A stretch of DNA of 64,000 nt from Ectocarpus siliculosus (GCA_000310025.1 FN649750.1:1157502-1221501), one strand, 5' to 3'; counted from the stretch's first letter, positions 34,501-48,206 are shown. Notes: a model not told the origin generated them from the sequence alone. Numbers and translations are program-made.

Positions 34501-37500
34501 CATCGAGTCAAAAGGGTTGTTGCCGATTGAAACCAGCTTGGCTGTGCATGGTAGTGCAGTAGCTTCACAAGGCTAGGACCAGCAGCATTCTGGCCCAGGA
34601 AGAAATGGAGCAGACATTATACACCAGCCTCTCGCGTCGGGACACGGCAAGATTCATGAGTGGGTAAATCACGCTGTTGTTCGACAGGAACGAGCGTGAG
34701 TGATGAGTATCTCGTCAAGAGTCACGTTTCATGCAAAGACACTGCACGTTGACGGCAGTACGAGTGAGGGTGGCTGGTCGATCCCGTGCTACTGTAAGAG
34801 CCCATGAACTGTGAAGACCGCCATCTGTTTCCTGTCGCAAACTCGACAAAGAACGTGAACCCGTCCCGTGTGTATCGCATTGTGGTTACGGGTAAGCTGT
34901 GTCACGTACGTTTTCACCTGCTGTTGCGCCAAGCCATAACGTCAACAGCAAGACGACTATTATCGAGGTCGTCTGCTTCAATGCTCAACACGGTTTTCAA
35001 GAAAATATGTCCCGTCGGAGGCATTACTCGAAGGGCCTTGTTCATCATGATCACACGTTCGCGAAGAGTAGCGTACGAAGATAACACATGGAACAAGCCA
35101 GACATCACATGGTATTCCACGATTGTTTCTTGGAATAGGAGCTACTAGCAGTCGCTGCGAGTGGCTCGAGCCCGGTTCAGGGGTCATGTCCCGTGAAGCG
35201 CGAACAGGCAAGCAAATAAAAATAGTCAGACCATCCACTCCGGAGGGAGTGCGGTATTGACTCCAGCACCTTGATTTGTTTTGGTGTTGTTTTGGAACAG
35301 ATTGCGTTCAGCACGGCGAGCGTGGGCCAAATAACAGCGAAGGACATTTTCGAACGATCGTCGTTTCTTGATGAGGCGTTACCAACATCGGCGTGTTACT
35401 GGCATGAAAATGCAACTTGTCGCTGCTCTTGTGAAATAATTTCCCGTCCGTTCTGGGAACATAGAAACCTAATCCCGATTCCACCATAACATAAAGATAC
35501 ACTTGGAGTGGAGCCGAAGGACTATGACCGGCGCCTTAGAAACATTGTTGGGTGCAGCCACTCGAAGTTTACAGCACGTAGAACACCTCACCTGTCTTGT
35601 GCGCTGACGATAAAGGTTCCAGCGTTGGGTTTCGACTCGACTCGCGGCGGGCCGCCCTCGGCGCCGTCATGTCAAGCCCCCCTCTCTCTTCGTCCGCTCC
35701 CGCCGCCGTCGACGAAACGCTTCCTTCTCCCTGCTTGTCGATCTCGCCGAGACGAGAGGAGCGTGTCCTGCCGGAAGTGCTGCCGCCGCGGGTAGAAAGC
35801 ACCGATGATGCTCCCGCGTCTGGTAGCTCAGCCGGTGGTCCTTCACCACCGGTAGCAGCAGCGGCGGCGGCGGCGGCCGTGGCTGTATCTCGTGCACTGA
35901 CGGGGGTGTCGAGCTCAAGATCATCGTCGTCGGGGACGTTTTCTGCCGGGATGGTAAACCAGAGCTCGTGGAACCCCTCCCTGTCTCTGGACCTGTCGTA
36001 GTCAGCCTCGCCCCCCAGGGCTAGAGCCGCCGCGCGAACCCACCACGCAGCCTGGTTGTTGGTTTCCGTAATCGAGAAAACAGCAGGCGATCGTCGATGA
36101 AGGCAAGGGGTGGTGCGGAGAGAGGGGGAGAGAGATCAAGAGAGAGGGAAGAGAGAGAAATGAACCGAAGAATAGGGAGAGAGAAAGAGCAGGGGAAAAA
36201 AAAAATAGAAAAAGAGATCTTGACTGAACGCGGTAGAAGCCGTGTCTAACTCGATCAGTCTCCACTGCAATCGTGAGGATTTCCCATGAGTTGGGTTGGT
36301 TGGGGTGCAGTGAGAGAACGGCGACAGACCCTTAACAAATGCAAGGAAATGCTAATGTTGTTTCGGATTAGAGCCTTCTCTTCCTCCACAGTCAGATTCG
36401 TTGCGCGTATCAACCACCAACACCTACCACACAATCCTTAGAATCAAGAGGCCGTCAACGACATACGGTCGGGTATAACCCAAGGTTCTGTATGCCCCGA
36501 AGTACAGTGATCGAGAAATGTTAAGGTTCAGGCCAAAGCAAGTTAGAAATCGCCATCCAACAGACCCCACACCGCTCACATGCGACCGATATTTTTGGTC
36601 GAACTATGAGCAGCGAATAGAAACGGAACACCTCAACACACGCCGCTTGATGAGGATCAAACGGATGGACTTCCATCACGGGTGAGTGAGGGACTTGTCG
36701 TTTTTAATATTTTGTTCCCCAGTGATTGTGGACGTCAGTCAGTCCATACGCGCTTCTTTGATGTTTTCTGGACGCATCGATTAGGGCACACAGGACGAAG
36801 GCGACACAGGGAGATTCTTCCTTTATGCATGGTGTAAGGGCCAACGATGCTGTGTAGGCACGCCACACATTTCTGCGCTTTTTTTCCTGTGGACAAGTGT
36901 CACAGGTTGTGTTTCGTCCACTGTACATTGAGCCAAACAGGGACGGGAATGGTTGCTTCTGTTTTGGCCACGGTCTCGGTAGGTCATGTACTAGTGAAGG
37001 CCTACTGGACTAGAACCGTGGTGAACGCTCAAGATTCAAGCTTTGCGACTCTCCTTCGCGTCATTCCAGTACGGGACGGTACTACTACGGTTGGTTTGTT
37101 TGTACGCACGGTACCTACGATTCGACTCCAGTAGCAGCAGCAGCAGTAGTAGTAGTAGCAGTAGCAGTAGCAGTAGCAGTAGCAGTAGCAGGAGCAACAG
37201 CAACAACGACGAAGAGCAGCAAACAACGACGGCGCAAAGAGCAATTGCCCAAAGTACCGGTGTTCCTGGAGACGTCTGGTTCCGTGTCCAACATGGACGG
37301 TCAGATTAGCCACACGGAAACAAAATCGTCGAATAAAGCAGGAAAAGACGCAAAACGCAACGTACTTCCATGTAAACACCGACAACTTGACCGTTTTCGT
37401 GAACAAACAACCCAGTTTTCATCGTGTATAACAGCCGGCGGCAAGTGATTGATACTATATCCACCTACCGCTGGCATGTCTCGATCCCACCCAGACAGCA

Positions 37501-38430
37501 CCCTCGGCGCTTCCCGCTGATCCGCAGAAGTTCCATCACCCCCGGAGCCCCCGCCTCCTTCCCTTGACCCCGCGACTCTCCAAACCGCTTCTATCCCCAC
37601 CCTCATCAACCCCGGCCTTGCGTAGGAAACCCTGAGGATAACGCTATCGTCCTCGTCGGGGTGGAGAGCGTGGATCAAGCACGCCCGCGTCATCTGCTCG
37701 AGAGGAAAAAAACCCGGACGAGGGCGGGCGAACGATCTCGCTGAGCACGCACGCGAGTTCTAGGGGGGGGCGGTTCCGGTGAGCATGTGTGTGTGTGGGC
37801 GGAAAGGTGTTCTGATGGCAACGCTCTCTGGTCCATTAGGAAGTTGATGTGGGCTGGGCAAGCACGAGGTTCTGCTCGAAGAACGTGAACACCGACAAGG
37901 AAAACGAATGAGATTGTCTCAAAGGGGCGGTTGAGTCATGAAACTACCGAAACCAACAAAACAACATCGATTCGTTAACGAATCAAGGGGTTGGTGTGTC
38001 TCGGCACTACCAAACAATACAGCGGTTCATCTGCATATATCTCCGGATAGTCTAAACGCGTACCTGGCTAAGCCACAAGCGGTAGGTCTTGACGCTCTTG
38101 TCAACGTCGGCAGCCACCCTCAAATCCAGCTGGACCTACGCCAGGAAGAACCAGCAAACGACGGAGGTGACCGTTTTGCATAGGGATAGTCCACAATTTG
38201 GGGGGGCACACAAGCCTCCCCATGCGGTGCATGGAAATTATTATGTCGTGTTGAACACAATCATTCCTGCCGTCCGTGTTTCCAGACTCTTCAGGCGTAC
38301 CGAAGACTACCGATCGATACCACACCCATACTTTTACTTCCGAAGCTGCAGACGGTACACAGAAAATTTGATATTTCATCAATAGCGCAGTCTGAATTGT
38401 GCTCAAGAGAGCAATCAAGCTCAGCGAAAA

Positions 38431-38518
<88 letters not shown>

Positions 38519-41500
38519 GAAAACAGAAAACGAGGAGGGCGGCGGCGAATCTGTACCGCACGCATCTCCGCGCACACCTTGTGGTGATCTCTTGAAACGG
38601 CCAGGTAGGCCGTGGTCCGCAAGCAGGCGTCGAGGATTTCTTCCATGTCCGCCTTCTCAAGGACGGGGGTCGGAAGCTCAGAGGCCCCATTCCTATGATA
38701 TGGCACGAACGTAGCGGAGCGGGGCATTTGCACACGTATTGTACGTATTCCGGTGAACGTCAAGCAGCCCCACACGGCAAAGAAGTGGCAGGCGAGGGCA
38801 GCGGGGGTGACGAGGGATCCTTACAAATGACGCCAAGAAACATGCGAATTTGAAGGGAATCATGGAGCGTCATGGTTCCACATATGCTGACTTCAGTTAA
38901 CAGAGCTGTGTGCGTGGGGGAACAATACGATTGGTTCGACGTTGAAGGCTCTATGAAAGGGTCAAGCCAAACAACCATGTTTCCCTCTCTGTTGTCGTTG
39001 TTGGTTTTTCTGTTTTCACAAGTCTCGTCTCCGTGTCGAATAAGCTCAGCACCACCTCGTGCGAGAAGACTTGGGAAGAGTGCGAAGAGGTCAGAACGGT
39101 GGTGGCTATGAAAACGACGACAACACGAGCAGCATCAGCACCGGTATCAGCAGCAGAAACACCAACAGCAACAACGACAGTAATAACCCTCACTTCAATC
39201 CGCTGAGCGCCTTCTCCCCGTACTCCGCGAGCAGGCTAACCCCGTCCTGGATCTGCTCCAGGGCGTCGCTGTGCATGACGAAAATTCTAGCATCTTTGAA
39301 GAGCTCCTTCACCCCTGCCTCGAGCACGTGAAGCGATGGCTCTGCACACAAGGATGAGGAGGCCGGAAGAAGGGGTGGAGGAAATGATGCGTGCGTCAAC
39401 GGGGAATAACCACAAACATGTTTGCCATCAATTGGCAAGCAGAGAGGCGGTATCGTCCCCTTCAAAGGGGAACGAGCATGATGATGCACGCATCCCCTCA
39501 AAGCCGGGAGGGAGAACGTCGGGTACACAACGCCCCGGTTACACAAAAAAGTCCAGGGCGAAAGCACCGAAAGATACCCGACCGCGAGTTTTGCACGCAT
39601 GCAGAGCGTCGTCCAACCAGAAACCGACTGCGAGACGGATTCAAAATACACTACACGGTCTCAACACGGTGATCTAGAGGCGCTCCTGCCGGAAGCAATC
39701 AAGGGCGTACTCTTCATACGTCTCATGAGGACCTGACCGCCGTCGATACTCGACGCGGACGCGCCGTCCACTCGGCGAAGAGTGGCAGCATTTCAATCAA
39801 ACGGACCCACTTGGAGTATGGGGAGGACGTGAGAGTAGCTAGCTTGTCGCTTGCCTCGCGCAATCGAATGGGCGGCGGGCTTTCCTCAAGATGTTTTCAC
39901 AAGTTCATAGCGATGCTATTCTACCAAAAGGCGGCAATATTGTCTCAGCCGGAGGAGAATGTTGGAGTGCCTCCTGTATTTGCTAAGTAAGCTGCGTGAA
40001 ATGAGTCATGTCCGAGTGGCTCAGAGCAGATGCAGGGCGACGGTGTTCAAGCTACTACTGTTGCTGTTGTTGTTTCGCTATCTTGACGTTTCGCGAGGAC
40101 CCAGGACCTCTTCCCACAGGTCGCATTGGTTCAAGGAGAAGGAGACCCGGTCCATGTCTCTCGCAGGCGAACCCCAAACGATGTTGTAGAATATCAAGGG
40201 TGATAACCCAGAAACAAGGTCCACTGGTGTCCTTCGGTGCAGACCACCTTCTCTTCAAGCGTATTAAATGTGTACTTTGCGCACGCCTCACGAATGCGGA
40301 AGCGACTGCTCTACTGCAGCAGCGTTCACAGGCGGGTCGTGTGACGGTTTCTCTCCTGCCCGGTAGGAAGCAAGCGAGGGTACTACAGCCTCCGCAGCCT
40401 CTAAGATAAACCGGTGGATAAATTTTCGCCTATCGGGGAGACGAGGGGCGGGGACGGGTCGATTTTAGCCAATGGGAAGGACCCATTCGGATTGCTCAAG
40501 GGGAATCGACAGAGGTGCACCCGATGCTCGGAGGGGGCATCGGGCCTAGGGGGCATCGGGCCTAAAGCCATCGTACACACCTGTCACCAGGTGCCTAAGG
40601 AGAAGCTCTGAGAAGGCCGATTGGCGTCTCCTGTGGTCCTCGAAGTCCATGCTGTCTTCTAAAGCCATCAGCGTTCTCGCATCCCGTGCTTGTTCCCACA
40701 ACACCTGGTGGATGTTTTAAAACAGAAGTGAGGGTCAAGAGGCCTCGATTTTTTCCTATAGTGCTCCAAACGCCGTCCGTTCTCGCAGTTCGGTAGTGTA
40801 GCCCCGCAACCGAGTGCTTCAGTTGAAAGAACAATATATGGTGGGGGCAGATAGGTACTGCGAGCGACTGTGATCTCCACGACGATAGACACCCCCCAAA
40901 AAACAAATGTGGGAAGCCAGAGATCTTCGCCCTTACGGCCCGCATCGTAGCTGCAACCTCCTCAACCCCCTTTAGGAACAGTCCTGGTTTCCACGATGTG
41001 AACGATCGCTTCTAGGCCTGCTGGGCAAAGACATAAGTTCCTAACTAGGACAAAAAACTAATTTGTAATGAGTTGAATTGTTGGGCGGAAGTTCGACTCA
41101 CCCGAAGGTGGAGATATTCCTATGCGAAAATCGTTCGATAAAGAACCGAAGCAGTATCAGTCAGCTAGCCACCCCATTCCCACCGTTGTTGAACTGGTAC
41201 TTTTGTTCGGTCATTCTTCTGGAAACGCTCCTTTACCCACCCCCCCTTCGCCTCATGCGTGAGTTCACCTGATAGCCAACGGCCAATGCGGACAACCCGC
41301 ACACGACCAGAGATGCAAACAGCACCAGGGCACCGTCGGCTCCGTCCCCGTCCAAAGCAACCTGCCGTATTTTATATTTTGGTTTCACGTGACTTGTTTC
41401 GCTTCCAAGGATCTGGGTACCACACGATGAAGACAGCGTATGCCGAGAGCGAACGCACGCGCGAAGGATCCGATACGTCGCCCCCATCCATTTCGCAGTG

Positions 41501-43499
41501 TTTCAAGGCCAATCTTCTGCTCTGCTGCCAGACCCCAATTTTTCTAATTGTCCGGGTTTTTATATCGTCCTATCTGCTTTGCCGTCAACCGCTGTGCACC
41601 CCATCGCACAAAGCAGGGTCGAATCTAGCGTAGCAATCAAGAACAGTTCCTCCCTGGGAAGACAAGCACGGCTTTGAACCATCTGTAGGCCCATCCTTCA
41701 AAGCACAAAGACAACGATCCATCCGTTGAGCGACGGCGCCATCTTCAGTGGTACGACACTCCCGTTCAGTGTCGTGTAGGCAGCAAGCACATACCGTACC
41801 ATATCAACAGGCCGGGGCAATCCAGACCTCGACTATCCGAGCACGACATCCCAAAGGCAGGAAGTATGTCTTGCGATAGGAGCGACGACGTTGGAAATGA
41901 TCTGAAAAGGCCAGTTGTTGCTGCTCCTACGTTGCCAAGAACCATGGACGCTGGGTGTGTGGAATCGTGCACAACTTGACGCTGGACGACAGCCACGGCG
42001 CTGTAAAACATGCAAACAACAGCCTCCACGAGGTGCGATAGCAGGTTCTTCCTCCAGTCGTGGCCTTCCACCATGCGAAGCCAACCTCCCTTTCCTTCAC
42101 CAATACGCTCTTCTGCCTTTACCTTCCCCGCACGCACCTCCTCCGCTCGCAACCCGTACGCCAAGGCCACTGTTACGCACAGCCAGCTCGGTACGATGGA
42201 TCCCCACAAGCTCAGCTGTAGGCTCCCCCCCGCCGCCGGCGCTATCGCCCACGCAATGCCAACGTCTACCCAAGCCCACGCTGGAGTACCAGCGGCGTCA
42301 CCTCCCTCGACCCCGCTTCCGCTAGTGGTATTTGCGCTATCCGCTTCCGAGGATATCCCACGCCACATAATGTGAGAAAGAGACCAGACAATAAAGCAAA
42401 GCAGAGAGATCCCGTTGCAAGCTCTCCGAGTGTCTCGCAAGAACGCCTTCACCAGCAAGGACGACAGGGTGGGGGTGGGCGCACAGACCGAGTGTCAGCT
42501 GGAGGATTGAACGGTCATTCAGTTTGGCAGCGTGCGGAAGGAATCCCGTGCATGCAATGCGACTGAAGGGATAGCGTTTTCCCGTAGCGCCACACCCCGT
42601 GCCATGACAAATCTCAGAGGTACGCTCGACCACACAAAAATGTGCCACAACTGCCAGACGTTCCACGCAACAATCGTCGGGACTGGAAAACCACGAGTCT
42701 TTGAATACTGCCATGGTACACTAGCTTCCATCACCCAAGAATCGCCCCTACCCCGAGATTCAGAAGCTCCTGGGTAAACAGAGAAGCCCTGCCGCCTTTG
42801 TATCGGTTGAGTTTGGGAGATTCGAAATGAGCGCCAGCCCAGAGTTGGTAAAGGTCACAGACTCGATGGCCTTTGGGACCCCCGAGGGATTCTTTCTCCA
42901 ACGAATGTAGCATCTACGGTACAGATTCTGCAATTAGACAAGCTTCAACTGCAAAAGAACTAGAGTTACGAGGACGTTAGGAGAAGTCGACGCGATCACC
43001 GCGCGTTGTGTTACATACTCTGCCGAATAAATGTCACCTCGAAATGACCTTCGCACCTTCGTAAACGTGCTCATGAACCATAAGAGGCCTATGATCGCGA
43101 CGCTGATTCTCCCTAGGGCTAGGTCCACAAGCCCGCTTCGCTGCAGCAGCAAGCATGACGCCGTAGTCGACGCCACGAGAAACACCGATAGAACACGCGA
43201 GAGCGCCACGCGTCGGGTCACCGCCAAGCGATCCTGCTTCGCCTGTGCGATTGGCTGGTGGGTCGGGTTCCGTGTTACCCCCGCGCGCATCGGCGAGAGC
43301 GAGAGCGAGAGACAAGGCATTTCTGTGAGTGGGTTGTTCACGTTGCACTACCGTGATTGACACCAAAAACGCCCCGGCGGAATTGTGCGTTCTACGAAGT
43401 GGGTTCTTGGGAGACGAACCAAGGGGGTTGACGCAGGAAAATGAAATATACTGGTTCTTGCTGCTGCGCACCATGCACCACGTGCAGAACGTAGAGCAG
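28519..43499 (-). CDS. Membrane hybrid histidine kinase, probably pseudokinase, with C-terminal receiver
   Basis: Nineteen exons join with matching phases: 43452-43499, 43057-43242, 42780-42927, 42594-42682, 41931-42446, 41269-41361, 40581-40704, 39194-39341, 38578-38692, 38064-38135, 37469-37693, 35592-36051, 34037-34206, 32641-33450, 31952-32062, 31480-31554, 30582-30851, 29596-29752 and 28519-28895. They give 1397 residues plus TAA; the 5' end is open. Residues about 20-360 hold roughly seven hydrophobic segments. Residues 361-455 resemble a DHp region: RHLVTEP matches H-x4-P of the H box but lacks the following Glu. Residues 470-625 resemble an HATPase: QMTRACLIHALH stands where the N box (QxxxNLxxNAxK) should be, both Asn are replaced, no DxGxG loop follows, and the closing ALGGEADYD...LWFTIPAE matches the end of the fold. 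A 400-residue linker is Ser/Ala-rich then acidic. The receiver (1106-1262) has LLVDPQG, VVDLHMPRMSG (phospho-acceptor Asp kept), LLLHTTSA and DEYVPHPLDL (usual Lys is His). The donor at 42779 (T|GTTTAC) and several AAG acceptors are weak. Confidence 0.72.
29596..31554 (-). other. Receiver domain exons of the hybrid kinase
   Basis: Three exons carry the receiver fold: 31480-31554 (beta1/alpha1, ILLVDPQGLVRWALPRLK), 30582-30851 (alpha2 to beta4) and 29596-29752 (alpha4/5 end, DLGTLFDFLKLFEEED). The Asp of VVDL is the expected phosphorylation site. The second acidic-pocket residue is Pro and the conserved Lys after beta5 is His. About 25 hydrophilic residues are inserted between the third helix and beta4. 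The exon joins are phase 0 throughout. Confidence 0.75.
37131..37206. repeat. AGC/AGT trinucleotide microsatellite in kinase intron
   Basis: A run of (AGC/AGT)n with a few AGG and AAC units at the end, inside the intron between the exons at 37469 and 36051. Confidence 0.9.
38433..38518. repeat. (GA)n microsatellite in kinase intron
   Basis: About 40 GA dinucleotides with one interruption near the end. On the gene's sense strand it is (TC)n, about 60 bp downstream of the donor at 38577, within the intron between the exons at 38578 and 38135. Confidence 0.95.
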
Positions 43500-45097
43500 C
43501 TTTGCCTACACTTGATGGTAGGCACGTGATGTTGAAGAGTAAACAGATAAAGAGCGAAAAGAGATACCTCCCCTCCTTCCTTCAGCAAAAGGTGTCCATT
43601 TCACCCCCACGATCCAACAAGGTGGGTGCTTGTAATGCCGTGCGATTGTAGTGCTGGGGCAAAGAATGGGTACTACGGATTCTCGGTACTCACGATTGTT
43701 GAGGCGGTGGTGCCGGTCTATCCGGCATGTTGCACACGCTGTGATTGACTACATATGTCGCCGTGTGTTCGAACAATGCGGTGTTCGGCATGTGGTGCCC
43801 CACCCTCGAACGGTTTTGTCAAACTGTACATATGCTGTTGTCTTTCTTTCCAAAGTTCCTCAATAAAATTAGCTTGCAAAAAACTTCCTTGTTGTTGTAG
43901 ATCTTCCTCTAACTTTCGTCGAATCACGTTATTTTTCAGCCGGTAGACATACTGACTATGCATGGCAGTAATCAATCTCCTCGACTGGCACTACGCAGTC
44001 TGTAGTGGACGACAGTCCATAGGCTACAGTCAGACATAGATTAGTCTATGAAATATCGATTGTGGACGCGAGAAGGCATCCTACGAGGCTCCGATGCTTG
44101 GTTAGGCCAATCTACTGGTGTATGCTCGGCAGACTGCCTGAGGGCACTCACTGCCTATTCACTCCTACATACGTCGTGTAAGTAGCCTATGTAGACCATA
44201 CAACACCACGCTGCTATGGAATGCGGTTCTTCCACTCAGTCTACATCACCTTGTTGCTGTATATCGGCACTACATGTACTGCTGTACGCCCTCCCACAGA
44301 TAAGTAGAAGTAGATGCTACGCCACGGCGGATATTAAACGAGTCTATAGCTATGCCCTGTTGTAACAGGCCGACAGATGGACCTCCAGGGGCCGTAGCTG
44401 CAAAGGTTGGGTTATGTGTATTTTCGTCCTACAATACTGCCGTATTTATTTCAGCATTTTAGCCCTCGGTATCATGCCGCAGCAAGAAAAGTGCCGCCGC
44501 TGTACACCGAGTTCAAACACCAACGCGGCTTCGCCTACACGGGCTCTGCTTCTGCATATACGATGACCTAATTACACCTGCACTTGTACCACTGCTTCGC
44601 CGTTCGGATCGCTATTCATACCTCGACCAACGTGGCTCGTAGCCGAGAAATCCTGTGCTGGCTCCCGGTTGAGGGCCGCTTGTCATCGATCGCTGCAGCA
44701 CTCCCTGGCCCATTGTTCTCCGTTTGGGACGTTCCGTCCGCGGCATGGGGATGCATCTATCTCTTAGCCTCTATGTCTAAGCCTACGTTGGTGCCTTGGG
44801 CTCATCTCCGTGGGATCCGGCTATCCTCGCCCGCCTCCCACGCTGGCTTGACGGCTAGCCTATCCAAACGCGGCGTATATGCCATCATCGACGGCCATTA
44901 TGTCCGACCTTGTCGACGAAAAAACTGAAACGTCTTTTTCGCATGCGGGTGGAAACCTCGCAGGCTTTCATATGTACTGATATTCAGTCATGTCTCCAAG
45001 CGGCGCTCGAGCACACACGGCGCAGCGGCACTAGAGACACGCAGAGGGCAGCACCGCTTCGACTTAACTCGCAGGAAAGCCAACATCACCCTTGCAG
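43500..45097. other. Stretch between divergent genes, no gene recognised
   Basis: It should contain the missing 5' exon(s) of the kinase (minus) and of the SAP30-like gene (plus). An AT-richer minus-strand ORF at 43718-43975 and a plus ORF at 44584-44928 show no domain. The phrase CATAGATTAG at about 44034 and 12942 hints at a shared repeat family, not resolved here. Confidence 0.35.
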
Positions 45098-46197
45098 CAT
45101 TACGTCAGCCGGGAGCGCAGCGCGGCAGGCACGCTAGCCGAGACATTTGGGAACGTTCTGGATGCGGTGCGGAGTTTTGCCGGAGAACATTTGATAGCAC
45201 AGAGGTTGCACTCTCCACGTTTCCTGGTTGCACCCCGCGAAGACAGAAAGCGCAAGCACAGCTCGCGCGGCGAGGAGCAGGCTTGGAGGTTTTCTACCCC
45301 GAATCCACAGGCGTGCCTGGGTGGTTTGACGCAGGCAGCGGCAGGTACTGCGGCTGCGCCAAGGTTGAGGAAGAGCGAGTTCAACTTTCCCAACGACACG
45401 TACTCGTTCTGCCTTGTGCAACCAAGCAGCAGCAGCAGCAGCAGCAAGAGCATGCAAGAGCAGGTCGTAGACGAGTCTCGTGGCCCTTACTTCCCCTTCA
45501 ACAGGAGGGAGACCTACCCGAAGCGGTTGAAGGTGGACTTCAGGAGGCTCCCGGTGCGTGTGTGTGTGTGTCTCTCTTTGGTATTGGGTGTGCGTGACAC
45601 GCAGACATCTCCCATGTCGAGATGATTACATCCCGTGTTCCCAGTTGAAGCGTTCATTTTTTGTATTTGCCGTTTATTTGCCTTGCCGACGGTGGGCACG
45701 CAGGGAAGCTAGCGACCGCTCGCAGCAATCCCGATCCCTTGCTAGTCGCCTCCTACTCTGGGACGGCTACTCCAGAGCTGCTGCTGCGGCAGCAGCACTG
45801 AACCCTGTTGCAATAATTGATGAGAAGTTTGACCCTGCCCCGGATTGTTCTGTGTGCGCCCGTCAAATCAACCATTGTGATGATCTCCGTCATGCAATCA
45901 TCATCATCTTCGCGGCGACACATGGGAACAACAACACCACAGACGAGCACCTTGCTGACGTACACAGCCCACCACGACCTCCATGTTCGCCCGGACAGCA
46001 CTCACGAAGAGCTCGCCATTGCAACAGCTAGGTGGGCGCATGACATCGGTGCCCCGTTTTCTGATCTGTCTGCCGCTGGCGCGCCAGACTTTTTGCTTTT
46101 GGACAAGTATTTTCTCGAAAAAATCAAATTTAAATGCATGCGAACATCAACGACCCTCCACGTTGCTGCTGTAGCCTGGTTGGCCCTCTCGCGTTAG
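45098..46197 (+). CDS. SAP30-like protein (Sin3-binding domain)
   Basis: Exon 45098-45553 joins 45943-46197 in phase 0 and ends in TAG (236 residues visible). The Sin3-binding signature is split by the intron: RLKVDFRRLP, then TSTLLTYTAHHDLHVRP and STHEELAIATARW. This matches the SAP30 pattern of a conserved D-F-x-x-L, an L-x-x-Y helix, a short basic loop and a final E-E-L-x-x-x-v helix. Known role of the family: it anchors the Sin3 histone deacetylase co-repressor complex in the nucleus. The first exon also has a basic patch (REDRKRKHSSRG) and a short poly-Ser run from an AGC microsatellite. The usual domain would end soon after ATARW, and a donor (GCTAG|GTGGGC) lies there, so the last ~50 codons may be intron. 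The acceptor at 45098 (CTTGCAG) implies an upstream exon not identified. Confidence 0.7.
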
Positions 46198-46977
46198 CAA
46201 GGTTTACGTCAACTGTCCCACGACTAGCGCTGTGGTATTGCCGTCTTCTGTAGTAGTCGTCCATAACACGGTTGCTAGATACAGCTTCCTCCTCCTCCCT
46301 CCATGGTTGGCGAACTCTTCGCCCGAAAACAGCAGTGCGCATATAAAAATTTACGCGACGAAAAATTCTCGGCGAAATTTACCACCTGAAATATCTCGTC
46401 GTGCATGCATACAGCGTACATGTGTGCATATGTGTGTTGTAGCTGTCCCGCATACTTTGTACCAGGTAGGCGTTAGTCTACACGCGTTTGTTACACTTCT
46501 GACGAAGCGGCCGGGGTCACGCATGAACTTTTTAAATTATTTCGTTTATTTTTTGCTTTGTTTTTGTGCCCTGCACCGTTCTTCCTGCGCTAGACTACAG
46601 TATTTCCCTCAAATATCTCTGCTGCTGTAGCATAGTTTTTGCTCCAACTGTCTACAAGTACACATCATCCTTCCTTTGCCGCCATCGACCGTGAACTCGA
46701 GAGGCGCGAGTCTTCGCAAATATATATTTTTTCCACACCAGCTCCTTTGATCGATTGCAATGTGTGCACGAAAAAGTGTAATAAAAGATAGATGGGCTAC
46801 TTATAGTCATGGTCTCTTTACATCAAAACCACACCGGCGGTGTTCACGTAGTCCCTATCCGATATCCCCTACCATTCCTCAAGCCAGAATATCCAAACCA
46901 CACCCCCAACACTAGGAGAGAAAAAAAAAAGGTACCACATTGATTGAATCAAACCGCCCCGACCACAACACGCGCAG
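46198..46977. other. Stretch between SAP30-like and SGF29 genes
   Basis: No exon recognised; it probably holds the SAP30-like 3' end and the SGF29 promoter or first exon. A short ORF at 46232-46630 has no domain. Confidence 0.35.
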
Positions 46978-48169
46978 GCATTTCGCCGCGTGGCGCATCA
47001 ACGAAGAGTCCATCATGCGCAGCTTCTGCCAAGGCCTGGCCTCCTCCACCATCGGCACCCCGACCCGCACCCTCGGCGACGCCGAGAACAACAAGCGAAA
47101 GCGCCTCGACTCCCTAGACCGAGATCTCAACATCGTGCCCCCGTCCCCGGAGCTGCTCGGCCTGGCCAACGCCGCTGCCGCCAGCGTTGGCCGCGGTAGC
47201 CGGAGAGACCCCCACCACAAGAGCTCCTCCAATCCGCGCAGCCCCCCGCGCAGCAGAAGTCGGGGGGGCGCCGCGAACAGCAACGGTGGCGGCGGTGCTA
47301 GAGACCGCGCTAGTGACAGACGGGGAGACGACGGGGGTCTTGGCCTCCTCGCGCAGGGCGCGGCTTCGTCTTCTTCTTTGTTCACCCACAGGCCTGTTGT
47401 CTTCGACACCGCCGAGCAGGTGGGGAGAGACGAAACTCTTTTTTTGGGGGTGGGTCAAAGAACGCTGGCTGGATGTTTGCGAGTTTGATTTGTTTGGTGT
47501 GGATGTCGTTGCACTGGTGCCTATGTTCGCCATGCCTTTGTGGCTGGCATGTGCGCATCAGAATGGCTTGTGTAGGATGAGTCGCCGGGAGGGGTGCCAC
47601 TGTCGTCCGCACGTTCTGGGTTGTTTTTCTTGGCTGTTGTGGTACATTTTCGTCGCTGTGACCAAGGAGACTATTTAGTCAGGCATGCGGTGGAAGGCAG
47701 TGGTGGAGACAAGGCCTTCGCGATGCAAAGATTCCAGAAGCAATAGCAGAAGCAGCAACAAGGCTATGCCTGGCAATGGCTGACACAGCTTCTGTTGTCG
47801 ATATTTGTTCTCGGTGACTACACTCGTTGTCGTTGTCCGAAACACCGATGGTGATGGGCAGATACGGGATAAGAGGCGCGCGGTAGACGGCACGTATGGC
47901 TCCTTGTGTTCAGGCCGGCAAGCTGGAAGAACAATTGATTGCACCTGTGTACGCACCAGTTGGACAGATTGTGGACTGCTCCGGATGGTTCCACCGCGTT
48001 TGTCGTTGTATTGGCACGTTGATGGTGCCCCAGTATTGACCATGTCTGCGTTGTTGTCGTGCTTCGCCTCTTCTCCCTTTGTTTCTGCTGGTTGTTTCTG
48101 TCTCTCGCTCTGCCTCCCTGCTTCTCTCTCTCTGCCTGCTCTCCTTCTCTCGCTCTGCCTCCCTGCTTC

Positions 48170-48206
<37 letters not shown>

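Noticed and set aside
38397-38735. ORFs made of Arg-Glu or Leu-Ser repeats
   Set aside because: They are translations of the (GA)n microsatellite.
44584-44928. 115-codon plus-strand ORF near TGTTGTAACA, considered as a retroelement piece
   Set aside because: No reverse transcriptase, integrase or terminal repeat could be found to support it.
45701-45801. Alternative second exon for the SAP30-like gene
   Set aside because: It needs a poorer donor, and using 45943 instead restores the Sin3-binding motif.
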